From Pantoea rwandensis (lineage in GTDB: Bacteria > Pseudomonadota > Gammaproteobacteria > Enterobacterales > Enterobacteriaceae), in assembly GCF_002095475.1 (NCBI RefSeq), contig NZ_MLFR01000001.1, positions 434,001 through 498,000 on the forward strand: a stretch of 64,000 nucleotides of DNA, in the 5' to 3' direction. Every line of letters starts with the position of its first letter. Position 1 is the stretch's first letter. Made by a program: the position numbers and the translations under genes. The notes under the pieces are model-generated. The model made no database searches, was not told the origin of the DNA, and was given only the letters and a program-made list of their open reading frames with translations. This document shows positions 43,680-51,516 of this stretch, piece after piece.

Positions 43680-43997
43680 AATGTAACTCTCAGTCAGGAC
43701 GGCAGAAAAAGGAGGTTCACATATGCGAACAACAGTTCTCATATATGAATTACGCTGACATAATTTATTCAGGAGATAAAGAGGGGCTATCGCACCGGAA
43801 GTACCGCGACAGAAAAGGAGCATCCCCGCAGATAACGGAAATGACCGGAATTAAAAACTAATGAACATGTATATGGCGATAATTATCGCTATTTATGTGA
43901 TTAAAACTGCCAGTTTTGCAGCTTTGAAAAGGAGAAACTTAACGTTAAAAATAAGAAGTTCGTATCATAACTAAAAAATTTCTCTTCTCAGAAAACA
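43680..43997. other. 318-bp gap with operator repeats between MHS and IclR genes
   Basis: Both genes run on the minus strand. The right-hand side of the MHS start holds two operator copies (43715-43750). The rest is AT-rich with no open frame or RNA structure I can support, and it contains the promoter of the MHS operon. Confidence 0.5.
43715..43750. promoter_or_regulatory. Two tandem IclR-type operators before the MHS operon
   Basis: GTTCACATATGCGAAC (43715-43730) and GTTCTCATATATGAAT (43735-43750) are spaced 20 bp start to start, about two helical turns. The first differs at two positions from the core of the palindrome before the IclR gene (44776-44793). The match across two promoters of one cluster is strong evidence for a shared regulator. 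Confidence 0.7.
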
Positions 43998-44753
43998 CTA
44001 TGCCAAGAGATCGGAAAGCTTTTTTCCCTCTTCAAGGACTGATTTAATAATGCGACTCTTCTTGTCACTAAACCGGGCAGAGACACAGGAAACATTAAGC
44101 ATTGCCACCACTTCGCCCTGCGCATCTAAAACTGGCGTACACACCCCCGTCCCCCCGATATCAACTTCATCAGCAGAAATGGAATAGTGACGTGCAGCAG
44201 CCTCCGTTAATAAGGACTCAAGCTGTTGGGGGTCGGTAACCGTATATTTAGTCCACGGAACAATGGGATAACGAGCCAGTAGCGCCTGCCGCTCTTCTGT
44301 ACTTTTCATTGCCAGATACATGCGCCCCATGGCGGTACAATGCACCGGCAATTGAGTTGACATCGCCATTTCATAGCGGATGGTCTGTGAGGCTAATGCC
44401 TGATGTACAAGCCGAATTTTACCTTCGGCAGACAACACTCCAAGTGTAACCGTCTCTTCAAGCTCACTTGCCATATTTGCCATCACTGGCCGAGCCTGCG
44501 ACAGTAACTTTGTCAGTCGTGCCCCTCCCCAGCTAAAACCATGGCTGCGAAATGCGTCATTGAGTCGATAAACACCCTGTTCTGTCTTATCCAGGTAGCC
44601 ACGTGCACATAACGTACGTAAAAGCCCTAAAGCGCTACTTTTAGGTAGATGAAAGGTTTGCGAAATAGCGGCCAGATTGGCCTCTTTGCCGCTTTCACTA
44701 AAGAATTCCAGCAAATCCAAAACACGGGCGGCAGAACGGACGACTTCACTCAT
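43998..44753 (-). CDS. IclR-family transcriptional regulator
   Basis: 251 residues: N-terminal IclR winged helix (about 3-65; SAARVLDLLEFF, KSSALGLLRTLCARGYL) and C-terminal GAF-like effector domain (about 80-250; HCTAMGRMYLA, GTGVCTPVLDAQGEVVAMLN). ATG 44753 is the family start; upstream codons run through the operator. It lies upstream of the MHS operon, same strand, and its own promoter carries a perfect copy of the operator found before the MHS gene. Confidence 0.88.
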   Translation of the reverse strand: MSEVVRSAARVLDLLEFFSESGKEANLAAISQTFHLPKSSALGLLRTLCARGYLDKTEQGVYRLNDAFRSHGFSWGGARLTKLLSQARPVMANMASELEETVTLGVLSAEGKIRLVHQALASQTIRYEMAMSTQLPVHCTAMGRMYLAMKSTEERQALLARYPIVPWTKYTVTDPQQLESLLTEAAARHYSISADEVDIGGTGVCTPVLDAQGEVVAMLNVSCVSARFSDKKSRIIKSVLEEGKKLSDLLA

Positions 44754-44775
44754 AGAAAATCCATATAGGTACACA

Positions 44776-44793
44776 TGTTCGTATATGCGAACA
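44776..44793. promoter_or_regulatory. IclR autoregulatory operator
   Basis: TGTTCG-TATATG-CGAACA, a perfect 6-bp inverted repeat with a 6-bp centre, 23 bp upstream of the IclR gene start. Same motif as before the MHS operon. Confidence 0.7.
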
Positions 44794-44869
44794 CTATACG
44801 ACGTTCTGAGCATGGATGCACGACGGCCCATAGCAGAGAAATGCGCTGAGCCGCGCTGTAACGCCTGTA

Positions 44870-45568
44870 TTAAAGGTGGTTATTGTTAAACCAGACTGAA
44901 AGCGTTCGAGCCAATATCAAAGGCTGCTCCAGAGGGAGCATATGGCCACTATCACCGAGGGTGACGAAATCACCACCCAAGAGTGCGTTGATCTCGCGGG
45001 ATTCGTTAAGACCACGCATGCCATCCCCTTCCGAAGCAATGACCAAAAGAGGACAAGCTATGGGACTACGCGTGATATCACGACGGTCTAATAATGCCTG
45101 CGCTCGGAAAACCTCAGCGCCAAGGTGTTTACCCATATCCCGGATTTTTTGGATAAGGTCCTGATCATTTTGGCGCAAGGCGTGTAACGCCGGTTTTAAT
45201 ACGGCGTCGCTGAAACCCTTAAAATCTCCCTGAAGCGCCGTTAGCGAAGCCTTATCCAGTAGTGCCTGCTGTTCGGGCGTATCTTCGCGCAGTGAAGTCG
45301 CGATCAGTACCATACCTGCGGTGCGTTCTGGGAAAGCCTCTGCAATGGCGCGCGCAACGTATCCACCGAGGGAAAAGCCGACCAAGATAAAGCGGGGTGG
45401 CAGATTTTCAACGATTTGACTCGCATACTCCGCGATGCTTTTACCTTTGCTTAGACTGGCTCGGATAAAAACGCGGTCTTCAGGATAGTTGTGCACAAAA
45501 TCATCCCAGAGCGTTTCATCCAGCATGAAACCCGGGATCAGAACAATCGGTAATGGGGCGGTGTTCAT
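44870..45568 (-). CDS. Alpha/beta hydrolase
   Basis: 232 residues. HG-type oxyanion region VLIPGFMLDETLW near 10, nucleophile elbow GFSLGG with catalytic Ser near 67, acid in IASEGDG and His in DSGHMLPLEQP near 209. Resembles BioH-like/MhpC-like esterases and enol-lactonases. Upstream of the IclR gene on the same strand, so it may belong to the same cluster, for example as a lactone or ester hydrolase. Ribosome site AAGGAG. Confidence 0.83.
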   Translation of the reverse strand: MNTAPLPIVLIPGFMLDETLWDDFVHNYPEDRVFIRASLSKGKSIAEYASQIVENLPPRFILVGFSLGGYVARAIAEAFPERTAGMVLIATSLREDTPEQQALLDKASLTALQGDFKGFSDAVLKPALHALRQNDQDLIQKIRDMGKHLGAEVFRAQALLDRRDITRSPIACPLLVIASEGDGMRGLNESREINALLGGDFVTLGDSGHMLPLEQPLILARTLSVWFNNNHL

Positions 45569-45721
45569 CAGTTACTCCTTTAACTTGTAGGATTCGCTAG
45601 GGTATTTCAACGATACGGAGACATCGGCCTCACGGAATATAGAATCTTTTCTGGATAGTGCCTGTAAGGGTGGCTATCATCAACCCACCCTACCACCCAT
45701 TGATAATTAAGGAGGATTACT

Positions 45722-45805
45722 ATGTCACCGTGTGAGTTGTTTGTTTACGCACACTTTTATAGTAATTGGCCGCGCTCAGCTATCTCTGCATTCGTGCTGC
45801 GATAA
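45722..45805 (+). CDS. Candidate 27-residue leader peptide of the ABC-F gene
   Basis: ATG to TAA, opening MSPCELFVYAHFYSNW. A near-ideal Shine-Dalgarno TAAGGAGGA lies 6 bases before the ATG, much better than that of the downstream gene. No homologue recognised. Leader peptides before ABC-F genes sense stalled ribosomes in Firmicutes (for example vmlR, msr genes); extension to this gene is inference. It could also be an independent small membrane-unrelated protein. Confidence 0.5.
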   Translation: MSPCELFVYAHFYSNWPRSAISAFVLR

Positions 45806-45860
45806 TCCGCCTGAGCGAAGTTAACTGAAAATCTAATCCCTTCCTCCGGCTTACCGGGTT

Positions 45861-45892
45861 GTCGTCAGCGATTAATGACGTCAGGCTTTTTT
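45861..45892 (+). terminator. Possible attenuator before the ABC-F gene
   Basis: GTCGTCA/TGACGTC with one mismatch, loop of 8, then AGGC and six T (45887-45892). A competing hairpin CAGGC/GCCTG (45882-45899) would use the T-run as its loop and break the first stem, as expected for alternative structures. The stem is short, so efficiency is uncertain. Confidence 0.4.
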
Positions 45893-45905
45893 GCGCCTGC
45901 AACTT

Positions 45906-47633
45906 ATGAGTAAGCACATGAGCACATTACTTTCCGCCCAGGCTGTCGGCTTCGATAATGCCTTCGGTACACTTTTTCATAACATTTATTTCAGCCTGAA
46001 AAAAGGCGATCGTATCGGTTTGCTGGGAGACAACGGCACCGGTAAAAGCACCCTATTGAAGATCCTGAGTGGTGAGATTGCCAGCAGCCATGGCAGCGTT
46101 ACACTGGCGAATCAATGCTTGCTGGCGCGTATCGAGCAACACTTGCCGCCGCAGTTGCAGCAGGCTACGTTGCTGGAGGGCGTTACCGCTTTGCTGCCAG
46201 AACAACAACAGCTTAGCGAAACCTGGCGTGCCGAAGCATTACTCTCCTCGCTTGGGTTTAGCCCAGAGCAGCAACATCAATCGGCTGACACGCTCAGTGG
46301 TGGCCAGCATATGCGCCTGTTGCTGGCACGCGCACTCATTCTGCAACCTGATCTGCTGTTGCTGGATGAGCCCAGCAACCATCTCGATTTACCCACCATG
46401 CTGTGGCTCGAGCAGTTCCTGAACAACTGGAACGGCAGTTTTATCCTTGTTTCACATGACAGTACCTTGCTGGATCAGGTCACCAACTGTAGCTGGATTC
46501 TTCGTGATAAAAGCCTGCAGTTTTTCCGTCTACCCTGCACCGCGGCAAGGCGCGCATTGGCCATGCAAGATGAGGCAGATGCGCTGCGCTTTCAGGCTGA
46601 ACAGAACGAGATTGATCGTGTCGAGAAGAGTGCCAAACGGTTGGCTATTTGGGGGCGCAATTACGATAACGAAGGATTGTCGCGTAAAGCGCAGCAAATG
46701 GAAAAACGCGCGGGCTGGTTAAAAGAGGCGCAAACCACCCTCACCGAAGGCAACCTTTGGCGGCTACAGTTACAGGGAGAATCACTGGACGCTGACCGTG
46801 TGCTGGCGCTACCGGAGATGACCGTTCATCCCGCTGAACATGCTCCTGCACTGTTTGCTTTGCCGGCATTGCAGGTGAAAAGCGGCGATCGTGTGGCGAT
46901 CGTTGGACGCAATGGCAGCGGCAAGTCCTCGCTGCTGCGTCAGCTCTGGCTCGATTACCAATGCGAAAACACGTCGCTGTTTCATCCCCGCGCGCGTCTA
47001 GGTTACTACGACCAAAGTCTCTATCAGCTGCGAGATGAAGAAACATTAAGTGAGGCGTTGGCACATTTTGCCCCACTGAGTGACGAGCAGCGCAAAATGG
47101 CGCTAATTGGTGCAGGGTTTCCTTATGTGCGTCATCAACAACGGGTCGGTTCTCTTAGCGGTGGCGAACGTTCGCGCCTGCTGTTTGTCGGCTTAACGTT
47201 GGCACGATATTCCTTGTTGTTGCTGGATGAGCCGACCAACCACCTGGATATGGTCGGCAAAGAGGAACTGGCTGAGGCACTGAATCAGTTTGCCGGTGCC
47301 GTACTGTTGGTATCACACGATCGCAGTTTGATTGCCAGCAGCTGTAACCGTTTCTGGCTGATACAGGATCAACAGTTGAGTGAATGGCATGATGTCGACC
47401 AGGCTACCGAGAAAATGCGCGCCGAGCAATCCATGGAGGCCATAACCTCAATCACCCAAGCGGTGTCTCCTCAATCATTAGACGATGAGGATGCCTTGCT
47501 GCTGGCGTTATGCGAACTGGAAAGTAAGCTAGATGAAGATCTCGCGCGCAAACCTAAGCACCAAAAATCGGGGGTTCAAGCGCAATGGCGGGATGAAATT
47601 GCACAGTTGAAACGGCAGTTAGGGCTAGCGTAA
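45906..47633 (+). CDS. ABC-F family ATPase (ribosome-associated type)
   Basis: 575 residues, two ABC domains and no membrane helix. Walker A GDNGTGKST (41-49) and GRNGSGKSS (334-342); signatures LSGGQHMR (130) and LSGGERSR (417); Walker B with catalytic Glu LLLDEP (151-156, 437-442). The linker 210-285 is helical and basic, the place where ABC-F proteins reach the tRNA/peptidyl-transferase region. Distinct from Uup, EttA, YbiT and YheS of E. coli as far as I can see. Starts at ATG 45906 or 45918 have poor ribosome sites; TTG 45891 lies in the hairpin. May act in translation or antibiotic resistance. Confidence 0.85.
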   Translation: MSKHMSTLLSAQAVGFDNAFGTLFHNIYFSLKKGDRIGLLGDNGTGKSTLLKILSGEIASSHGSVTLANQCLLARIEQHLPPQLQQATLLEGVTALLPEQQQLSETWRAEALLSSLGFSPEQQHQSADTLSGGQHMRLLLARALILQPDLLLLDEPSNHLDLPTMLWLEQFLNNWNGSFILVSHDSTLLDQVTNCSWILRDKSLQFFRLPCTAARRALAMQDEADALRFQAEQNEIDRVEKSAKRLAIWGRNYDNEGLSRKAQQMEKRAGWLKEAQTTLTEGNLWRLQLQGESLDADRVLALPEMTVHPAEHAPALFALPALQVKSGDRVAIVGRNGSGKSSLLRQLWLDYQCENTSLFHPRARLGYYDQSLYQLRDEETLSEALAHFAPLSDEQRKMALIGAGFPYVRHQQRVGSLSGGERSRLLFVGLTLARYSLLLLDEPTNHLDMVGKEELAEALNQFAGAVLLVSHDRSLIASSCNRFWLIQDQQLSEWHDVDQATEKMRAEQSMEAITSITQAVSPQSLDDEDALLLALCELESKLDEDLARKPKHQKSGVQAQWRDEIAQLKRQLGLA

Positions 47634-47654
47634 TTTGCTGAAAAGGACGGCAGC

Positions 47655-47672
47655 GGCGCGATGAATCGCGCC
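47655..47672. terminator. Bidirectional hairpin
   Basis: GGCGCGAT/ATCGCGCC, 2-base loop, between the convergent ABC-F and anti-sigma genes. Confidence 0.6.
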
Positions 47673-47691
47673 TCTGCCACTCAGTAGCAAT

Positions 47692-48495
47692 TTACACCTG
47701 AGCAGCGCTCAGAGCCTGCGCCGCTCTCTTCAACTGGTCCGCCGGGTTACGCCCAAGCAAAACGTATTGATAACCGTTGCGGTGCCACCATACCAGATTC
47801 ATACCATGGCGTTTTTCCTGTGCCAGCTCGCTTTGGTGGGGATGATCCTCACGCGAAATACACAGCGCCATGGGGCCGTAACTGTGATGATTCCACGCAA
47901 TTTGCGTGATCAGCGCATCGTCATAGCGCAGCATGCGCACGCTCTTCAAGCTCGCTTCCGGCAGCGTCAGTTGTGCTGCAGTCAGATGCAGATCAAGATC
48001 GCGCGCTGTGCGCTCAAGTGAACGCGCCAACACCGGGGCAGAACTATCAACATCCGCCAAGGTTTCAGGGCTGTAGAGCGACATGTACTGTGCTTCCAGT
48101 TCACGAATGCGCTCGCTTTCACCTTGTTCTGCTTTTGCCACCGGGCGAGCCAAAAAGCCGACACCACTACCCACCAGCAGAAAACTTACTGACGCGGCGA
48201 TCAATGCGCGACGGCTGACTTGCACAGGCGCGTTAATCGGTGCCGATGGCGTATTAGCCAACAAATATTCGAGCCGTGGCTCCATGCGTTCTAGCGGCGC
48301 GTCATTCAACATCGGCGCGAATGCATCGGCAAAAGGTTGGTTGCTTTTCATGAATTCAGCGGTACGTGCTGACAATGTTTCACTGCGTTTCAGTTCGGTC
48401 TCAAACGCCTGCGCATCTTCCGCACACATCTCACCATCCAGCCAGGCCACTATCGCCTCATCGGCATAGGGCGACGTAAATCGAGGGGCATTCAC
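47692..48495 (-). CDS. Membrane-bound anti-sigma factor
   Basis: 267 residues: a cytosolic N-terminal part (1-90; DEAIVAWLDGEMCAEDAQAFETEL resembles the anti-sigma domain start, shortened here), one membrane helix (about 98-118) and a periplasmic domain (120-267). The start overlaps the ECF sigma gene stop (4 bp), the classic arrangement for a cognate pair. It lacks the HxxxCxxC zinc motif. Should hold the sigma factor inactive until an envelope or redox signal arrives. Confidence 0.8.
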   Translation of the reverse strand: MNAPRFTSPYADEAIVAWLDGEMCAEDAQAFETELKRSETLSARTAEFMKSNQPFADAFAPMLNDAPLERMEPRLEYLLANTPSAPINAPVQVSRRALIAASVSFLLVGSGVGFLARPVAKAEQGESERIRELEAQYMSLYSPETLADVDSSAPVLARSLERTARDLDLHLTAAQLTLPEASLKSVRMLRYDDALITQIAWNHHSYGPMALCISREDHPHQSELAQEKRHGMNLVWWHRNGYQYVLLGRNPADQLKRAAQALSAAQV

Positions 48496-49025
48496 AAACG
48501 TTTCTCCTGTACCGCGGGCTGTGCCGTCACTGCGCTGGCTAAAGTGGTGCGTGCCGCAGCAAGGCGGCTCATTATGGTGCCAATCGGTACGGCCAGCGTG
48601 TCGGCGGCTTCCTGATAGGTGAAGCCTTCAACATAAACTAAGAATACCGCGTTGCGTTGCGCTTCGGGTAACTGCCCCACGCGCTGCATCACTTTGGCGT
48701 ACTGAATGCGTTGCTCATTTTGAAGTTGGTGATCGGGGGCCAGAAGCTCATCGCTTTCGACGAATCCCTGCCCCATACGCACTCGCTGCGCGCGCAGTTC
48801 ATTGATCCACACCGAATGCAACACAGTGAACAGCCAACGGTCGATGCGCGTACCCGGTGTGTATTGGGCGCTGCGTTCCAGCGCCCGAACACAGGTGGAC
48901 TGCACCAGTTCTTCGGCCACATCGCGATTACGCGACAACAGCATCGCATAACGCCACATGCGCGCCAAATGTGCCGCCAGATGCTGACGAACTTCAGTGC
49001 TAGTAATTTTTACGTCCCCCTTCAA
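48492..49025 (-). CDS. ECF-type RNA polymerase sigma factor
   Basis: 177 residues with region 2 (about 18-85; AEELVQSTCVRALER, YTPGTRIDRWLFTVLHSVWINELR) and region 4 (about 115-168; LPEAQRNAVFLVYVEGFTYQEAADTLAVP), the helix-turn-helix that reads the -35. No anti-sigma-like extension. Third gene of a four-gene operon after cytochrome b561 and the TPR gene, followed by its anti-sigma factor. Operon partners suggest the signal relates to respiration or redox. Confidence 0.86.
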   Translation of the reverse strand: MKGDVKITSTEVRQHLAAHLARMWRYAMLLSRNRDVAEELVQSTCVRALERSAQYTPGTRIDRWLFTVLHSVWINELRAQRVRMGQGFVESDELLAPDHQLQNEQRIQYAKVMQRVGQLPEAQRNAVFLVYVEGFTYQEAADTLAVPIGTIMSRLAAARTTLASAVTAQPAVQEKRL

Positions 49026-49034
49026 CGGTGATCA

Positions 49035-49574
49035 TCAGGTTTCTGGGTGACCATTGATGGCTGCATGCAAATCGCGATATTCCTCGCAGTTAACCCCACA
49101 CAGCGATTTAATAATGGTCAGTTGCTCCTTCGCCAGATCGGGGCGTCCTTTAATCATCCACGCCTCGCCCAGATATTCACGGACCTTAGCGTATTTGGGA
49201 TCCAGCGCGATAGATTTCTGATAGTAAGCCATACCTTCATCGGTTCGGCCTAGTTTGCGCGTAGCGTAACCACGGTAGTTCCAAGCCTCTTTGGTGTTTT
49301 GATTGTGCAACGTATCCAGTAGGTTGAGCGCAGCTTGGTACTCGCCCTTTTTCGCCAGATGATAAGCATAGTTCGTCTTATCTTCATCACTCAGCATGCT
49401 GGTTTTTTCCGGCATACAGGACTTCGTTTTGCTGTCATACACTTGCCCTTTCGGGCAGTCCGGGGTTTTCTTGTCGCTGTCGTCATCACCCATCGCCAAT
49501 GCAGCGGGTGCATGCAGCACCATGAGCAGCACGGGCACGGCAAACCAGCGAACCTGATTGATCGTCTTCATCAT
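49035..49574 (-). CDS. Exported TPR-repeat protein
   Basis: 179 residues: signal peptide (about 1-27, ending ALA), a short linker with CPKGQVYDSKTKSCMPE, then two to three TPR repeats (about 68-160; YAYHLAKKGEYQAAL, AWNYRGYATRKLG, AKVREYLGEAWMIKG). Four Cys (two near 40-53, two near 160-164) may form disulfides. Start overlaps the cytochrome b561 stop. Periplasmic scaffold or adaptor, perhaps part of the signal path to the anti-sigma factor. Confidence 0.83.
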   Translation of the reverse strand: MMKTINQVRWFAVPVLLMVLHAPAALAMGDDDSDKKTPDCPKGQVYDSKTKSCMPEKTSMLSDEDKTNYAYHLAKKGEYQAALNLLDTLHNQNTKEAWNYRGYATRKLGRTDEGMAYYQKSIALDPKYAKVREYLGEAWMIKGRPDLAKEQLTIIKSLCGVNCEEYRDLHAAINGHPET

Positions 49575-50167
49575 TTATCCTCACGGAGTGGCATTGAATC
49601 GCGCAACGGCAGCATACGGCGCAGCACGTTGTCACGCAGAACGTAGTGATGGAGCAACGCCGCCAGCGCATGCGCGCCCGCCAGGATAATCAGCGCCCAG
49701 GCAACGTTATTATGCAAATCCGCCAGCGTGTGGCGTAGCGCAGTATCGACATGAATAAAGGTCGGTACATCGAACAACCCAAAGAAGCTAAACGGTTCCT
49801 GTTGTGACCAGCGGAACATAAAACCTAACGCGACCTGAGTGAACAGCAGCAGATACAACAGGCCGTGCACCGCATGCGCCATGATACGCATCAGCGCACT
49901 GTTTTCGGCGGGCGCGACAGCCAGGTGCGACTGACGTTGGCAGTAAAACCGCCACAGCGGACGCACAATCATCACCAGTGCCAATAAAATGCCAAAAGAG
50001 ATATGCCATGCCTGCAATCCTTTACGCAGCGGCGTCCCTTTCTCCAGTTGTTCCCAGATATGCGCGGAAGCAAAAAGAAAAATCACGCTAAAGGCGGTTA
50101 TCCAGTGCAGCGTCATGCTGAAAGCGTCATAGCGCTGACGCGGTTTTTGGCGGGTTGAAACAGACAT
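49571..50167 (-). CDS. Cytochrome b561
   Basis: 198 residues, four predicted helices. Haem-binding His residues are visible in TLHWITAFSV (helix 1), LQAWHISFGI (helix 2), HAVHGLLYLL (helix 3) and LHNNVAWAL/AHALAALLHH (helix 4), as expected for a two-haem b561. It should move electrons between quinone and a periplasmic acceptor or superoxide. ATG 50167 follows GGGA; a TTG 12 bases earlier is rejected. First gene of the sigma-factor operon, divergent from macA. Confidence 0.87.
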   Translation of the reverse strand: MSVSTRQKPRQRYDAFSMTLHWITAFSVIFLFASAHIWEQLEKGTPLRKGLQAWHISFGILLALVMIVRPLWRFYCQRQSHLAVAPAENSALMRIMAHAVHGLLYLLLFTQVALGFMFRWSQQEPFSFFGLFDVPTFIHVDTALRHTLADLHNNVAWALIILAGAHALAALLHHYVLRDNVLRRMLPLRDSMPLREDK

Positions 50168-50340
50168 AGCATTTCCCAAAAAGTGAATTATTTAAGGGGT
50201 AAACAACTCATCAACACTTTCTATTCGGAAAATTTTCATTTTTTTCTGAACGCGACCTGTTTAGTGGAAAAATCCTGACGAATTTTCTCCTGTTTGTTGC
50301 ATTTAGTGATTATTATTCTCGCTTCATTAAAGGGACGATT

Positions 50341-51516
50341 ATGTTGAATACCTCTAAAAAGCGGCTTTTAGTCGCTATTGCAACGTTGGTTATTATTCTT
50401 TTGGTCTGGGCATACAGCAGTTCACGACCTAAACCCAATTCACTGGTCACTGCCGTCGTGCGCCAAGGCAGTATTGAAAACGTGATTGCCGCTACCGGTA
50501 AGATGGACGCCATCGAACGCGTGAATGTCGGTGCACAGGTGTCCGGTCAGGTCAAAAAGCTCTATATCAAAGCCGGTGATGCCGTAAGCAAAGGTGAACT
50601 GATCGCGGAAATTGACGATCAACCGCAGCGCAGTGATTTACGTAATGCGCAGGCGGCATTGAGCGTTGCCCAAGCCGATTTAGAGACGCGTGAAGCAGCA
50701 CTGGTAAGGCAGGATGCACAGTTCAAGCGACTGCAACAGATGCTAAAAACCAACGCGGTTTCTCGCCAAGATTACGACGAAGCTGCTGAAGCCTGGAGCA
50801 CCGCGCGCGCGGAATTGACAGCCCAAAAGGCGCGCGTCATTCAGGCGCAAATTGAGGTCGATAAAAAACAGCTCGATCTGAGTTATACCCGCATCATGGC
50901 GCCGATGGATGGCACGGTCATCGCCATCGTCACCAAGCAGGGTCAAACCGTCAACGCCGCGCAGAGTGCGCCGACCATCGCCAAGCTGGCGCAACTCGGC
51001 ACCATGACCATCAAAGTGCAGATCTCCGAAGCGGATATCAACAACGTCAAACCCGGCCAGCAGGCATGGTTTACGACGTTTGCGAATCCGGATAAACGCT
51101 ACAACGCCACCTTGCGCAGCATTGAGTTGGCACCCGAATCGGTGATGAAAGATGACGCATTGATGGGCAACAGTGAAAGCACGCCCACCAGTAGCACCAA
51201 CGCGGCCATTTACTACAATGCCCTACTTGATGTGCCCAACCCAGATAACGCGTTGCGCATTTCGATGACTGCGCAGGTCAATTTATTACGGGATGCGGCC
51301 AAAGACGCACTGTTGATTCCGGTTCAAGCCACCAAAAAAGATGCGGACGGCAAAACCTTTGTTGAAGTGACGGATAAACAGGATCAGCCTGAGAAACGTA
51401 TCATCACCACCGGGATTTCTGACAGCGTTGATATTCAGGTGTTAAGCGGCTTGAAGGCCGGTGAAAAAGTGATTCTTGCCACCCAGGCAGTCGGCGCTGA
51501 CAAGGTGGTGATGTGA
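50341..51516 (+). CDS. macA: MacA periplasmic adaptor (HlyD/MFP family)
   Basis: 391 residues: N-terminal membrane anchor (about 8-27), lipoyl halves (GQVSGQVKKLYIKAGDAVSKG-type pattern near 60 and MAPMDGTVIA near 185), coiled-coil hairpin (about 95-170), beta-barrel (215-300) and membrane-proximal domain. MacA links MacB to TolC for export of macrolides, enterotoxin or other substrates. Stop overlaps the macB start (GTG) by 4 bp. About 20 residues longer than E. coli MacA. Confidence 0.88.
   Translation: MLNTSKKRLLVAIATLVIILLVWAYSSSRPKPNSLVTAVVRQGSIENVIAATGKMDAIERVNVGAQVSGQVKKLYIKAGDAVSKGELIAEIDDQPQRSDLRNAQAALSVAQADLETREAALVRQDAQFKRLQQMLKTNAVSRQDYDEAAEAWSTARAELTAQKARVIQAQIEVDKKQLDLSYTRIMAPMDGTVIAIVTKQGQTVNAAQSAPTIAKLAQLGTMTIKVQISEADINNVKPGQQAWFTTFANPDKRYNATLRSIELAPESVMKDDALMGNSESTPTSSTNAAIYYNALLDVPNPDNALRISMTAQVNLLRDAAKDALLIPVQATKKDADGKTFVEVTDKQDQPEKRIITTGISDSVDIQVLSGLKAGEKVILATQAVGADKVVM

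Larger units (their letters stand above)
45569..45905. other. 337-bp leader region of the ABC-F gene
   Basis: Contains an inverted element GGGTGGctatcatcaaCCCACCC near 45668-45690, a 27-codon ORF with a strong ribosome site (45722-45805), a CCGG-cttA-CCGG hairpin near 45847 and a stem followed by six T (45861-45892) right before the ABC-F start. The order fits a translation-coupled attenuator. Confidence 0.45.
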
